39,974 bases of DNA from CAYFUL01 sp964346375 (GCA_964346375.1 CAYFUL010000008.1:1-39974); one strand, 5' to 3'. Positions 7,991-16,617 are shown, counted from the first letter of the stretch. The notes: generated by a model from the sequence alone, not told the origin. Program-made: numbers and translations.

Positions 7991-8016
7991 ACCTCCAAAA
8001 TTTTGGAGGTTTTTTT
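7991..8016 (+). terminator. Intrinsic terminator of rplM-rpsI
   Basis: The palindrome ACCTCCAAAA / TTTTGGAGGT is followed by six more T. Confidence 0.93.
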
Positions 8017-8046
8017 CATGCCCTTTTTTAATTTTAAGAAGTGTTA

Positions 8047-8075
8047 TTGACACGTACTAAAAATACGTATAGAAT
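8047..8075 (+). promoter_or_regulatory. hicAB promoter with an embedded operator palindrome
   Basis: A near-consensus promoter: TTGACA (8047-8052), a 17-nt spacer and TAGAAT (8070-8075). The spacer is filled by an inverted repeat, ACGTA (8052-8056) and TACGT (8064-8068), separated by 7 nt. This is the expected place for the HicB ribbon-helix-helix antitoxin to bind and repress its own operon (inference from TA autoregulation). Confidence 0.8.
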
Positions 8076-8098
8076 AAAAGTGTAAGGAGGTACTGTTT

Positions 8099-8290
8099 AT
8101 GACCAAAACAAAGCCTTACAGAAAAGTTGTAAAAGCTCTTATAAAAAATGGTTGGGTTTTAGACCATACCACTGGTTCCCATGAAATTTATATTAAAAAT
8201 GGTAAAATTTGTCCTGTTAAGTGCACTGAAAAGGATATTCCAGCTGGTACAGTAACCAATATTGAGAGAATAACGGGGCTAAAATTTTAG
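8099..8290 (+). CDS. hicA: HicA-type toxin (mRNA interferase)
   Basis: A 63-residue protein of the HicA double-stranded-RNA-binding fold, which cleaves mRNA when free of HicB. It has the family pattern of a basic first helix (YRKVVKALIKNGW), the catalytic His in TTGSHEIY (His 28), and a C-terminal GTVTNIERITGL helix. An AAGGAGG sits ahead of the ATG. The toxin-first order with hicB 32 nt downstream is the usual arrangement. Confidence 0.93.
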   Translation: MTKTKPYRKVVKALIKNGWVLDHTTGSHEIYIKNGKICPVKCTEKDIPAGTVTNIERITGLKF

Positions 8291-8322
8291 TCCCATAACT
8301 TTTATTTTAAAGGGGTGTTTTA

Positions 8323-8721
8323 ATGCAAGATAAATATATTTTTCCATGTATTATTAGCTATTCCAATGAAGATGATACATTCTATGTAAATTTCCCCAAT
8401 TTAGAGGAGTGTTTTACAGACGGTAAAGATTTTAAAGAGGCAATAAGTAATGCAAAGGATGTACTAGGTCTTGTACTATATGAGAGAGAAAAGTTGGGTA
8501 TAGAAATTCCAGATCCTACTACAACCTTTATTAAAACAAAGGACAATGAATCTATTAGCTATATTGAAGTGTGGATGCCTCTTGTTAGAGAAAGAGTTGA
8601 AAGTAAATCTGTAAAAAAGACCCTTACCATTCCAAAATGGTTAAATGATTTAGCAGAGGAAGAAGAAGTAAATTATTCACAAATTCTTCAAGCAGCATTA
8701 AAGGAATATCTAAATATATAG
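8323..8721 (+). CDS. hicB: HicB-type antitoxin
   Basis: A 132-residue antitoxin. The N-terminal half is the HicB partial RNase-H-like fold (FPCIISYSNEDDTFYVNFPN and GKDFKEAISNAKDVLG) that caps the toxin. The C-terminal part (KKTLTIPKWLNDLAEEEEV, then YSQILQAALKEYL) is a ribbon-helix-helix DNA-binding domain, able to act on the palindrome in the hicAB promoter. AAAGGGG precedes the ATG. Both hicA and hicB look intact. Confidence 0.93.
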   Translation: MQDKYIFPCIISYSNEDDTFYVNFPNLEECFTDGKDFKEAISNAKDVLGLVLYEREKLGIEIPDPTTTFIKTKDNESISYIEVWMPLVRERVESKSVKKTLTIPKWLNDLAEEEEVNYSQILQAALKEYLNI

Positions 8722-8772
8722 TTTAATAGAGAAAATATTTTACTAAGTTGTAAATTAATAATCTAAGAATCT

Positions 8773-8794
8773 GGGAGGTTAACCTCCCTTTTTT
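8773..8794 (+). terminator. Intrinsic terminator of hicAB
   Basis: The perfect palindrome GGGAGGTTAACCTCCC is followed by six T. Confidence 0.9.
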
Positions 8795-8893
8795 CATTTA
8801 TTTTACACAATAAAATATCCAAAATACTATAGAAAATTGTTACAGTAATATTATGGGATATTGCATATTTTTACATAGAGAAAGGAGAAAAAA

Positions 8894-10800
8894 ATGAAGA
8901 AACATTTTAAAATTATTGCTATGATTTTGGCTTTCTCGTTTATTCTTTCTGCCTGTGGTGGGCAAGGAGGAAATTCAAAGGAAGCTACAACCGTGCATAC
9001 AAACCTGGTACATATGAAGTTGAAGTTGATGGATTTGGTGGCAAGATAAAAGTTGCAACTACTTTTACAGAGGATAAGATTGAAAAAGTTGAGGTTCTTG
9101 AAAATTCTGAAACTGATGGAATTGGATCTAATGCTGTTGAACAAATTCCTGCTGCAATTGTAGAAAATCAATCTCTAGGAATTGAAGCAGTTAGTGGTGC
9201 AACTATTTCTTCTGAAGCTATACTAAAGGCAGTAGAGGATGCTGTTGTATAAGCTGGTGGAGATGCTGAGGCGTTAAAAAATGTAGAGGTTTCTGAAAAA
9301 GTTGGAGAGCCTGTAAATGAAGAGACTAATGTTGTAGTAGTTGGGGGCGGTGGCGCAGGACTTTCTGCTGCTGTTTCTGCTGCTCAAGGTGGATTAAAGG
9401 TTATCCTTGTTGAAAAGACTTCTGCCCTTGGTGGAAATACTATTCGTGCCGGCGGACCTTATAATGCAGTTGATAGAGATAGACAAAAAAATGTTCCACC
9501 TGCTGATGAAAATAGTATGAATAAAATTATGGAGCTTACTAAAAAAGAGGCTAAAAGTCCTCGTCACCAAGAGTTAATGGACGAACTTGCTGCTGAAATT
9601 AAAGAGTATGAAGCTGGTAGTAAGGACTATCTATTTGACTCTAGAGCTCTTCATAAATTACAAACCTATGATGGTGGAGATTATGTTGGTGATTTAGCTT
9701 TTATTGAAAAATTAGTTGATGGTTCACTAGAAACTAGTGAGTGGATGGCTGGTAACGGAGTTGTATGGACAGATGATATTTCAACTGTTCCCGGTGGACT
9801 ATGGCAAAGGGCTCACTTGCCATTAAATTCTGCTGGTAAGGACTATATTGACGCAGGACAAAAGACAGCAGAAAAACTTGGAGTTCAAATTCTCTACAAC
9901 TCTCCTGCAGAGGAGTTAATTGTTGAGGACAATAAAGTAGTTGGAATTAAAGGTACTAGTAACGGCGCTCCTATGGAGATTAAATCCAAGGTAGTTATTC
10001 TTGCTACTGGTGGATTCTCTGCAAATAAAGAGATGAGAAAAAGCTATGTTCCTACTCTAAGCGATGATCTTCCTACAACTAACTCTCCAGCAATTACTGG
10101 AGATGGTATTAAAATGGCAGAGGCTGTAAATGCTGATTTAGTTGGAATGGAATATATTCAATCTCTACCACTTGGAAACCCTGCTGACGGTGGACTAAAT
10201 GGTTGGATGGGAGGCGCTGGTGTAGAACACTACTACCAAGTAAATAAAGATGGTAAGAGATTTATGGCAGAGGACGGTCGTCGTGACGTTATGACAGCGG
10301 CACTTCTTGCACAAGAGGATAGTTTAAGCTACGTTATTACAGGAAGTAATGACAAAGTTGAAGTTGGTACAGAAGATGGACTTAATATTTGGGGAGATAA
10401 TGTAGAGGATTTAGTTAGCAAGGGAGTAATTTTTAGAGCAGACACTATNNNNNNNNNNGCAACTTTAAAGGAAACTCACGATAAATTCAACTCCTATGTT
10501 GAAGCTAAAAACGACCCGGATTTTGGTAGAACTCTTTTTGGTGGACCTGTTACTGCTCCATACTATGCTTCAGTAAGAGTTCCTACTGTTCACCATACAA
10601 TGGGTGGAATTAAAATCGACCTAGAAAATCATGTACTTGATAAAAATGGAGAGATTGTTCCAGGATTATTTGCTGCTGGAGAAGTAACTGGAGGAATCCA
10701 CGGCGCAAATAGACTTGGTGGAAATGCCCTAGTTGATATTCACGTATTTGGAAAATCTGCTGGAGAATCTGCAGTAAAATATGTACAGGAATTAAAGTAG
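8894..10800 (+). pseudogene. Flavocytochrome-type fumarate reductase: FMN-binding + FAD domains, frameshifted and with a stop
   Basis: The full protein would be a secreted lipoprotein (signal ending FILSACGG) with an FMN-binding domain, whose SGAT motif in EAVSGATISSEAI is the ApbE flavinylation site, then an FAD/fumarate reductase domain. The latter shows GGGGAGLSAAVSAAQGG, GKRFMAEDGRRDVM, VHHTMGG and GEVTGGIHGANRLGGNA, matching the substrate-binding Arg/His positions of the family. It is broken twice. The signal-peptide frame loses one base near 8992 and stops at 9047, and the FMN domain hits TAA at 9250-9252, where CAA (Gln) would fit. From 9253 the frame is open to 10800 except for ten N at 10449-10458. 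Such enzymes respire on fumarate, urocanate or related acids. Whether the lesions are real or assembly errors is unclear. Confidence 0.85.
10449..10458. other. Assembly gap (10 N) inside the fumarate reductase gene
   Basis: Ten N interrupt the FAD domain between RADT and ATLKETHDKF. Related proteins carry about ten or more residues here, so the true gap is probably longer than ten bases and the placeholder length is arbitrary. Confidence 0.95.
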
Positions 10801-10810
10801 TTAAAAATAA

Positions 10811-10846
10811 AAATACCAGAGGAAATTATCCCTCTGGTATTTTTGT
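10811..10846 (+). terminator. Intrinsic terminator after the fumarate reductase gene
   Basis: The 12-bp stem AAATACCAGAGG / CCTCTGGTATTT runs into TTTT. The 195 nt from here to the next start hold no gene I can support, only a possible TATAAA at 11018-11023. Confidence 0.92.
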
Positions 10847-11041
10847 GTCCGTGAATTATTACAAATGTATCCTGTATTGCCAATACACCGACCCCTACTA
10901 AAGTTTTTGTACGAGAATATTATTACAATTAGGAAAGTGTATGCCCATTGTAATATTAAAGTTTGTTATTTCCAATATTTGAATGTTAAATATAAAATTC
11001 AAAATTATTTCTATGGGTATAAAATCACTGGAGGTAGATTT

Positions 11042-12550
11042 ATGTTTTTAGGAAGTGGAAATGAAAAATTCTATATTAGAGAAGATAAAATAAATCAACA
11101 CGGTGTTATTTCTGGTGCAACTGGAAGTGGTAAAACCGTTACCCTAAAGGTACTGTGTGAAGAACTTTCTGAAATTGGTGTACCTAGTTTTGTTGCAGAT
11201 GTAAAGGGGGATCTTAGTAATCTTGCAAAGATAGGAAGTAGTAACGAAAAGATTGAAAAGAGATTAAGTGCAATAGGCGTTGATGACTTTGAATTTAGAA
11301 ACTACCCTATTAATATTTGGGATATTTACGAGCAGAAGGGTATTCCTCTTAGAATTTCCATATCTGAATTGGGGCCATTACTTCTTTCACAAGTCCTTGA
11401 ATTAAATGAAACCCAAGAGGGAATTATTAATATTCTATTTAGAGTATGTGATGACGAGGGAATGTTGCTTTTAGATTTAAAGGACTTAAATTCCATGCTT
11501 TCATACTTACAGGAAAATTCACAGGAGCTTTCAAAGAAGTATGGAAATATTACTGCATCTTCAATTTCTGCAATTAGAAGAAGATTACTTGTCCTTGAAG
11601 AAGAGGGAGCGGATGTATTTTTTGGAGAACCTTCAATTGAAGTAAGGGATTTGATTTTAAAGGACGAAGATGGAAATGGATATATTAATATTTTAAATAG
11701 CAGTAGGCTAATTAATAAACCAAGGCTATACAGTATTTTTCTAATCTATTTATTTTCAGAGTTATTTGAAAATCTTCCAGAAGTTGGAAATCCCAAAATT
11801 CCTACAATGGTATTTTTCTTTGACGAGGCACACCTACTCTTTAACAATATTTCCAAAACACTAATGGAAAAAATTACTACTGTTGTAAGATTAATAAGAT
11901 CAAAGGGAGTGGGAATATTCTTTATTACCCAAAACCCACTGGATATTCCAGATACTATTTCTTCACAACTAGGTACTAAAATTATTCACCAGCTTCGTGC
12001 TTTTTCTCCAAAGGAGGCAAAGGCGGTAAAGGAAATTTCTGAAACACTAAGAGAAGATCCTGAATTTGATACTAAAGAGGAGATACTAAATTTAAGTACA
12101 GGTGTTGCAATAATTTCTACCCTTGACGAAGATGGTATTCCTACTATGGTGGATAAGGTTACTATTAGACCACCAAAGAGTTCTTTCGATGTACTTAGTG
12201 GCGCTGACATTGACTATATTGTAAAAAATTCTCCACTCTATTTAAAATACAAGGACTCTGTTGACAGAGAGAGTGCCTATGAAATTCTTGAGGCGAAAAT
12301 TGCAATTAGAGAAGAGGAAGAAAAACGTCTTGAAGAGGAAAAACGTCTTGAAGAGGAGAGAAAGGTACGGGAAAAGGAAGAGGAGAAGCTTCGCAAGGAG
12401 GAGGAAAAACTTCGTAAGGAATTAGAGCGCGAAAAGAAGGAGAAGATGAAGTACGTCAACAAGGGAATTGATTCCATGTTAGGTACAATTACTAGAACTA
12501 TTGGCAGAGAAATTGGCAGGGGAATTTTAGGTTCTCTAAAAAGAAAATAA
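11042..12550 (+). CDS. HerA/DUF853-like ATPase with charged C-terminal coiled coil
   Basis: A FtsK/HerA-superfamily P-loop ATPase of the DUF853 group, 502 residues. It has Walker A GATGSGKT (about residues 21-28), the ADVKGDLSNLAKIG segment, Walker B VFFFDEAHLLF, and the RSKGVGIFFITQNPLDIPD sensor region. The frame is open from 10865, but ATG 11042 is chosen because GGAGGT precedes it and homologues start close to the first strand. Residues ~420-475 are an almost uninterrupted Glu/Lys/Arg coiled coil, with EEEKRLEEEKRLEEERK repeated in DNA as well (12315-12360), and then a basic Gly-containing tail. Relatives are called DNA helicases or translocases from structural similarity; a cellular role is not established. 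It is monocistronic. Confidence 0.85.
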   Translation: MFLGSGNEKFYIREDKINQHGVISGATGSGKTVTLKVLCEELSEIGVPSFVADVKGDLSNLAKIGSSNEKIEKRLSAIGVDDFEFRNYPINIWDIYEQKGIPLRISISELGPLLLSQVLELNETQEGIINILFRVCDDEGMLLLDLKDLNSMLSYLQENSQELSKKYGNITASSISAIRRRLLVLEEEGADVFFGEPSIEVRDLILKDEDGNGYINILNSSRLINKPRLYSIFLIYLFSELFENLPEVGNPKIPTMVFFFDEAHLLFNNISKTLMEKITTVVRLIRSKGVGIFFITQNPLDIPDTISSQLGTKIIHQLRAFSPKEAKAVKEISETLREDPEFDTKEEILNLSTGVAIISTLDEDGIPTMVDKVTIRPPKSSFDVLSGADIDYIVKNSPLYLKYKDSVDRESAYEILEAKIAIREEEEKRLEEEKRLEEERKVREKEEEKLRKEEEKLRKELEREKKEKMKYVNKGIDSMLGTITRTIGREIGRGILGSLKRK

Positions 12551-12564
12551 ATTAAAAATAAGGC

Positions 12565-12593
12565 TTTACAATTTTTAAACTTAGTGTTATATT
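12565..12593 (+). promoter_or_regulatory. Promoter of the T-box-controlled amino-acid transport operon
   Basis: TTTACA (12565-12570), a 17-nt spacer and TATATT (12588-12593). It lies immediately before the T-box leader. Confidence 0.75.
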
Positions 12594-12599
12594 AGTAAC

Positions 12600-12849
12600 A
12601 GTTTAATATGGTAAAGCGTTAAAAAGAAATAGTAGAGTAGGTAATTCTTTTAGAGAGTGGATGGCTGGTGAAAATCCATAGATAGTTTACTTGAACACAT
12701 CTTTGTTGCAATGGGTGAGAAATTTATAATAGCCCATTACGGTTGCTCGTTAAAGCTTAAGTTTATACTTAGAGGTTGTACCTGCGAGGGTGCAATGAAA
12801 AAAGGTGGAACCACGTTTACTCGTCCTTTTATTAGGGCGAGTTTTTTTA
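12600..12849 (+). promoter_or_regulatory. T-box riboswitch, histidine specifier (CAC)
   Basis: A tRNA-sensing transcription attenuator. Stem I shows AGAGAGTGGATGGCTGGTGA and the basal pairing AGGTAA with TTACTT. The specifier loop reads GAA-CAC-ATC, placing the codon CAC (His) at 12696-12698. The T-box itself, AAAGGTGGAACCACG, is at 12801-12815. The terminator has arms ACTCGTCC (12819-12826) and GGGCGAGT (12835-12842, one G-U pair) followed by T7. Uncharged tRNA-His should stabilise the antiterminator and switch on the downstream importer when histidine is short. The specifier assignment is by eye from the conserved GAA-codon-A context. Confidence 0.93.
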
Positions 12850-12871
12850 TTATATGAATGGAGGAAAGAAG

Positions 12872-13705
12872 ATGAAGAAGATTATTGCAATAGGACTAAT
12901 GTTAATTTTACTTACAGGCTGTGGTGGCTCTGGAGGATCAAGTAAAAATAGGCTAGATGAAATTTTAGAGAGGGGATACATAGAAGTTGCAACGGAACCA
13001 TACTTTGCACCGGGAGAATTTATCGACCCTTCAAAATCTGGAGATGAACAGTACCAAGGTTCAGATATTGAACTTGCAAAGTATATTGCAGAAAAACTTG
13101 GAGTGGAATTAAAAATCGTTCCACTGGAATTTGGAGCAGTTCTTAGTGGAGTAGCAGAGGGAAAATACGATATGGCAATTTCCATGTTGGCATACACTCC
13201 AGAGAGGGCAGAGGCTATGAATTTAAGTGAAGGCTACTACTACTCAACTGAGGGTACTGGCCACGGTATGATGATAAGAGCAGAAGATAAGGATAAAATA
13301 AAAACTCCAGAGGATTTAAAGGATATGGTAGTAGTTGCACAGTCTGGTTCACTTCAAGAGATGTTTGTAAATGAACAGGTACCAGAGTACAAGGAGTTTA
13401 AAAAGGTTTCTGCAACAACAGATGGATTTTTAATGGTACAGGAAAATAAGGCAGACGTTGCAATAGTTTCTAAAAATATGGCAAGTCTTTATATTGAAGC
13501 AAACCCAGAGGCAAATCTTATGATTGTAGAGGATTTTAGATTTGAACTTCCAAGGGAATACGATGGAAATAGAATAGGAATGCCAAAGGGAGAGGACGAA
13601 CTTACTGCAAAGGTAAATGAAATTATTGCAGAGATTGTAGAAGATGGAACCTATGAAAAATGGTACCAAGAGTATTCGGAGTATGCAAAGAGTTTAGGAT
13701 TATAG
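12872..13705 (+). CDS. Amino-acid ABC transporter substrate-binding lipoprotein (probable histidine)
   Basis: The extracellular solute-binding component of a polar amino-acid importer (SBP family 3). It has a lipoprotein signal, KKIIAIGLMLILLTGCGG, then a periplasmic-binding-protein domain: RGYIEVATEPYFAPGEF, GSDIELAKYIAEKLGVELK, the GKYDMAISMLAYTPERAE lobe crossover and VAQSGSLQEM. An ATG at 12854 is in frame, but ATG 12872 is preferred because GGAGG precedes it and the signal peptide starts there. It is the first gene behind the T-box and is followed after 1 nt by the permease. The histidine preference rests on the CAC specifier, not on binding-site residues. Confidence 0.92.
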   Translation: MKKIIAIGLMLILLTGCGGSGGSSKNRLDEILERGYIEVATEPYFAPGEFIDPSKSGDEQYQGSDIELAKYIAEKLGVELKIVPLEFGAVLSGVAEGKYDMAISMLAYTPERAEAMNLSEGYYYSTEGTGHGMMIRAEDKDKIKTPEDLKDMVVVAQSGSLQEMFVNEQVPEYKEFKKVSATTDGFLMVQENKADVAIVSKNMASLYIEANPEANLMIVEDFRFELPREYDGNRIGMPKGEDELTAKVNEIIAEIVEDGTYEKWYQEYSEYAKSLGL

Positions 13706-13706
13706 T

Positions 13707-14366
13707 ATGAGTAAAGTAATTGAACTATGGAATAAATACAACTATGTATATTTAGAGGGATTAATTGGAACATTAAGTCTATCCCTAGTAACTGTGTTTT
13801 TCGCAACAATACTAGGTACAATACTTGCTCTAATGAAGCTATCAAAGGTAAAGGCATTTGACTACTTTGTAAGAGTGTACTTGGGAATTTTAAGAGGAAC
13901 TCCAATACTTTTACAGCTTTACTTTTTTTGGCTACTACTTCCAAAAATTCTTCCCATAGAATTATCAGACACAGCTTGTATAGTTGTGGCACTTATAATA
14001 AATGCCAGCTCCTATGTAGCAGAGATAATTCGTGCAGGAATTCAATCAATAGATAGGGGACAAATAGAAGCGGCAAAGAGCTTGGGATTAAAATCGGTAA
14101 ATATTTTTAGAAAGATAGTACTACCCCAGGCAATAAAGAGTATTCTACCGGCTCTAGGGAACGAATATATCTCAATGATAAAACAGACATCCCTAGCATC
14201 AATATTTTTTATAAACGAACTTACAACCTCATATAAGACGGTACAATCGGCATCATTTTTAGCAATACCCTCAATACTAATTGCAGGGATAATATACTTA
14301 CTAATTACAGTTGTCCTAACTAAGGGACTTAGCATTTTCGAGAGGAGATTAATGGCAAATGGCTAG
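13707..14366 (+). CDS. Amino-acid ABC transporter permease
   Basis: A HisM/GlnP-type inner permease of 219 residues with about five membrane segments. It shows the N-terminal GLIGTLSLSLVTVFFATILG segment and the cytoplasmic EAA loop RAGIQSIDRGQIEAAKSLGL, with LPQAIKSILPALGNEY after it, which contacts the ATPase. It starts 1 nt after the binding protein and overlaps the ATPase gene by 8 nt. Ile codons are mostly ATA here, unlike in the preceding gene. Confidence 0.94.
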   Translation: MSKVIELWNKYNYVYLEGLIGTLSLSLVTVFFATILGTILALMKLSKVKAFDYFVRVYLGILRGTPILLQLYFFWLLLPKILPIELSDTACIVVALIINASSYVAEIIRAGIQSIDRGQIEAAKSLGLKSVNIFRKIVLPQAIKSILPALGNEYISMIKQTSLASIFFINELTTSYKTVQSASFLAIPSILIAGIIYLLITVVLTKGLSIFERRLMANG

Positions 14367-15093
14367 AGAAATTTTAAAGATAGAAAATTTAAATAAGGAC
14401 TACAATAATTTAAAGGTACTAAAGGGAATAGATGAAACTATTCGTGAAGGAGAAGTAGTTTCAATAATAGGACCAAGTGGAAGTGGAAAGAGTACTTTTC
14501 TAAGATGTTTAAATATGTTAGAGGTACCAACTTCTGGAGATATTTATTTTGAAGGAGAAAAGCTAAATATAAAATCTGGTAATTTAAATAAATTAAGACA
14601 GAGAATAGGAATGGTGTTTCAACTATTTAACGTATTTCCACATATGACAGTACTAGAAAATATAACTCTAGCCCCAGTATTAGAGAAAGGATTTTCAAAG
14701 AAGGAAGCAGAAGAAAGAGCATGTAAACTACTAGATACAGTGGGACTACTTGATAAAAAGGACTGCTATCCAACAAGATTAAGTGGAGGGCAAAAACAAA
14801 GACTTGCAATAATAAGAGCCCTTGCCATGGATCCAGATGTAATGTTATTTGACGAGCCAACTTCTGCCCTAGATCCAGAGATGGTAAAGGAAGTACTAAG
14901 TGTAATAAAAAGCCTTGCAAATTCTGGAATGACTATAGTAATCGTAACTCACGAAATGGGATTTGCCAGAGAAGTAAGTGACAAAGTACTATTTATGGAC
15001 GGGGGAGTAATAGAGGAAAGTGGAACACCAGATGAAATATTTAATCGTCCAAAGAGTAAAAGAACTAGAGAATTTCTTTCAAAGGTGATCTAA
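14359..15093 (+). CDS. Amino-acid ABC transporter ATP-binding protein
   Basis: The cytoplasmic ATPase that powers the importer; 244 residues, standard for GlnQ/HisP. It has Walker A GPSGSGKS, Q-loop MVFQLFNVFPHM, signature LSGGQKQRLAI, Walker B VMLFDEPTSALD and switch VTHEMGFAREV. Its ATG overlaps the permease end, and its TAA shares an A with the ATG of the amidohydrolase gene (TAATG), so the four genes form one translationally coupled operon behind the T-box. Confidence 0.96.
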   Translation: MAREILKIENLNKDYNNLKVLKGIDETIREGEVVSIIGPSGSGKSTFLRCLNMLEVPTSGDIYFEGEKLNIKSGNLNKLRQRIGMVFQLFNVFPHMTVLENITLAPVLEKGFSKKEAEERACKLLDTVGLLDKKDCYPTRLSGGQKQRLAIIRALAMDPDVMLFDEPTSALDPEMVKEVLSVIKSLANSGMTIVIVTHEMGFAREVSDKVLFMDGGVIEESGTPDEIFNRPKSKRTREFLSKVI

Positions 15094-16499
15094 TGGAATT
15101 TATAAAAAAGTTTATAGAGGAAGAGGGAAGTAGATTTATAGAAATATCAGATAGGATTTGGGAACTTGCAGAGCTACCCTTTGAAGAATATAGGTCAGCA
15201 GAATTATTAATAGATGAGTTAGAAAAAGAGGGATTTACAGTAGAACGAGGGGTAAGTGGAATAGACACAGCCTTTATAGGAAGCTATGGAAGTGGAAAAC
15301 CAGTATTTGGATTTTTAGGAGAGTACGATGCCCTAGACGGACTTAGCCAAGCTTCCGGTATCTCTACAAAGTCTCCCATAGTAGAAAATAATCCGGGACA
15401 TGGCTGTGGACATAATCTACTTGGAAGTGGATCTCTAGGAGCTACAATAGCATTAAAAAAATACATGGAGAAAAATAATATAGAGGGTACGTTAAAATAC
15501 TTTGGCTGCGCCGCAGAGGAAGGAGAAGGGGCGAAGATATTTATGGCGAGGGACGGCTACTTTAAAGACGTGGACTTTGTCTATACATGGCACCCTTCAA
15601 CAGTAAATAGAGTACAGTCTAAGAGAAATATAGCCCTAATGAGTGCATACTTTACATTTACGGGAAAGACCTCCCACGCAGGAAGTACACCATGGCTTGG
15701 AAGAAGTGCCCTAGACGCAGCAGAGATAATGAATATAGGAAGTAATTTTCTTAGAGAGCATATGGGAGAAAAGGAGAGGATACACTACGCGTATTTAGAT
15801 GCAGGTGGAACTGCGGCAAATGTAGTACAGGACAGGGCAGTAATAAAGTATGAGGTAAGGAGTCCAAATTATGAGGGCCTTAAAAAACTATTTGAGCGAG
15901 TAGTAAAGTGTGCCAAGGGAGCGGCAATGATGACGGAAACTCAGGTGAAATTTGAAATCAAGTCAATATTTATGGACTATATACCAAATCCAGTACTGGG
16001 AAAAATTGCAGATAAGGTACTAGAAGAAGCAGGTGCGCCAAATTGGAGTGAAGAGGATTATAAATTTGCAAGGGAAATATTTAATTCCCTAGATGATGAC
16101 GCAAAGGAAGTTGCACAAGAAAGTGCGATGGATCAATTTCTGTCAGATAGAATTTTAGAAAAGCCATTACACAGTGGAGTAGAGGAGTTTGTAAATTTAA
16201 AGGAATATGAAACAGGGTCAACAGACGTAGGAAATGTATGTTACGAATGTCCAACATTAAATATAAATATTGCAACAGAGACCTACGGTACACCAGGTCA
16301 CACATGGCAAATAGTAAGTCAGTCAAAAAGCTCTATATCAAATAAAGGACTACTAAAGGCAATAGAGGTACTTACAATTTCAGCAATAAATACACTAAAA
16401 GACCCTGATGCAATAGAAGAGGCAAAGGAATTTGTTATAAGTACAAGGGGAGAAGAATATGTAAATCCATTGCCAGATTATGTAATGCCACCAGTTTAA
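15093..16499 (+). CDS. M20-family amidohydrolase/peptidase (AbgB-like)
   Basis: A zinc-dependent amide hydrolase of the M20D group, 468 residues, cytosolic (no signal). Metal and catalytic segments visible are FLGEYDALDGL, GHGCGHNLLGSG, AAEEGEGAK, and TWHPST, with a dimerisation domain containing GKTSHAG and a late PGHTWQ. It most resembles AbgB (p-aminobenzoyl-glutamate hydrolase B), whose relatives also cleave other N-acyl amino acids and dipeptides. It is the last gene of the His T-box operon, so it may release histidine from an imported N-acyl-histidine or His dipeptide such as carnosine (inference). Ile codons are about 80% ATA. Confidence 0.88.
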   Translation: MEFIKKFIEEEGSRFIEISDRIWELAELPFEEYRSAELLIDELEKEGFTVERGVSGIDTAFIGSYGSGKPVFGFLGEYDALDGLSQASGISTKSPIVENNPGHGCGHNLLGSGSLGATIALKKYMEKNNIEGTLKYFGCAAEEGEGAKIFMARDGYFKDVDFVYTWHPSTVNRVQSKRNIALMSAYFTFTGKTSHAGSTPWLGRSALDAAEIMNIGSNFLREHMGEKERIHYAYLDAGGTAANVVQDRAVIKYEVRSPNYEGLKKLFERVVKCAKGAAMMTETQVKFEIKSIFMDYIPNPVLGKIADKVLEEAGAPNWSEEDYKFAREIFNSLDDDAKEVAQESAMDQFLSDRILEKPLHSGVEEFVNLKEYETGSTDVGNVCYECPTLNINIATETYGTPGHTWQIVSQSKSSISNKGLLKAIEVLTISAINTLKDPDAIEEAKEFVISTRGEEYVNPLPDYVMPPV

Positions 16500-16523
16500 A
16501 AAGAAAAAATTAAAATACCATTT

Positions 16524-16548
16524 AGGGGCGGTGGGAGAAGCCGCCCCT
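16524..16548. repeat. GC-rich hairpin after the amidohydrolase gene
   Basis: Perfect 8-bp arms AGGGGCGG and CCGCCCCT enclose a 9-nt loop. No T run follows on either strand, so it is not a standard terminator. It sits between convergent genes and shares the TAGGGGCG core with the R1-R4 repeats, so it may be a solitary palindrome of that kind. Confidence 0.6.
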
Positions 16549-16617
16549 CAGTTATAGCTATTGGGGAGAACACTCCTAAAAATTAATCTATCTCCCATGA
16601 CAGTTTACAAATAAATT

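Noticed and set aside
10850..10960. Degenerate copy of the R1-R4 repeat family upstream of the HerA-like gene
   Set aside because: Only short AT-rich similarities (TATTACAA) are visible, with no paired GC-rich palindrome.
11986..12477. Minus-strand open frames within the HerA-like gene
   Set aside because: They are antisense shadows of the charged repeats, with no start signals.
16524..16548. Intrinsic terminator of the T-box operon
   Set aside because: The hairpin is strong, but neither side has a T run.
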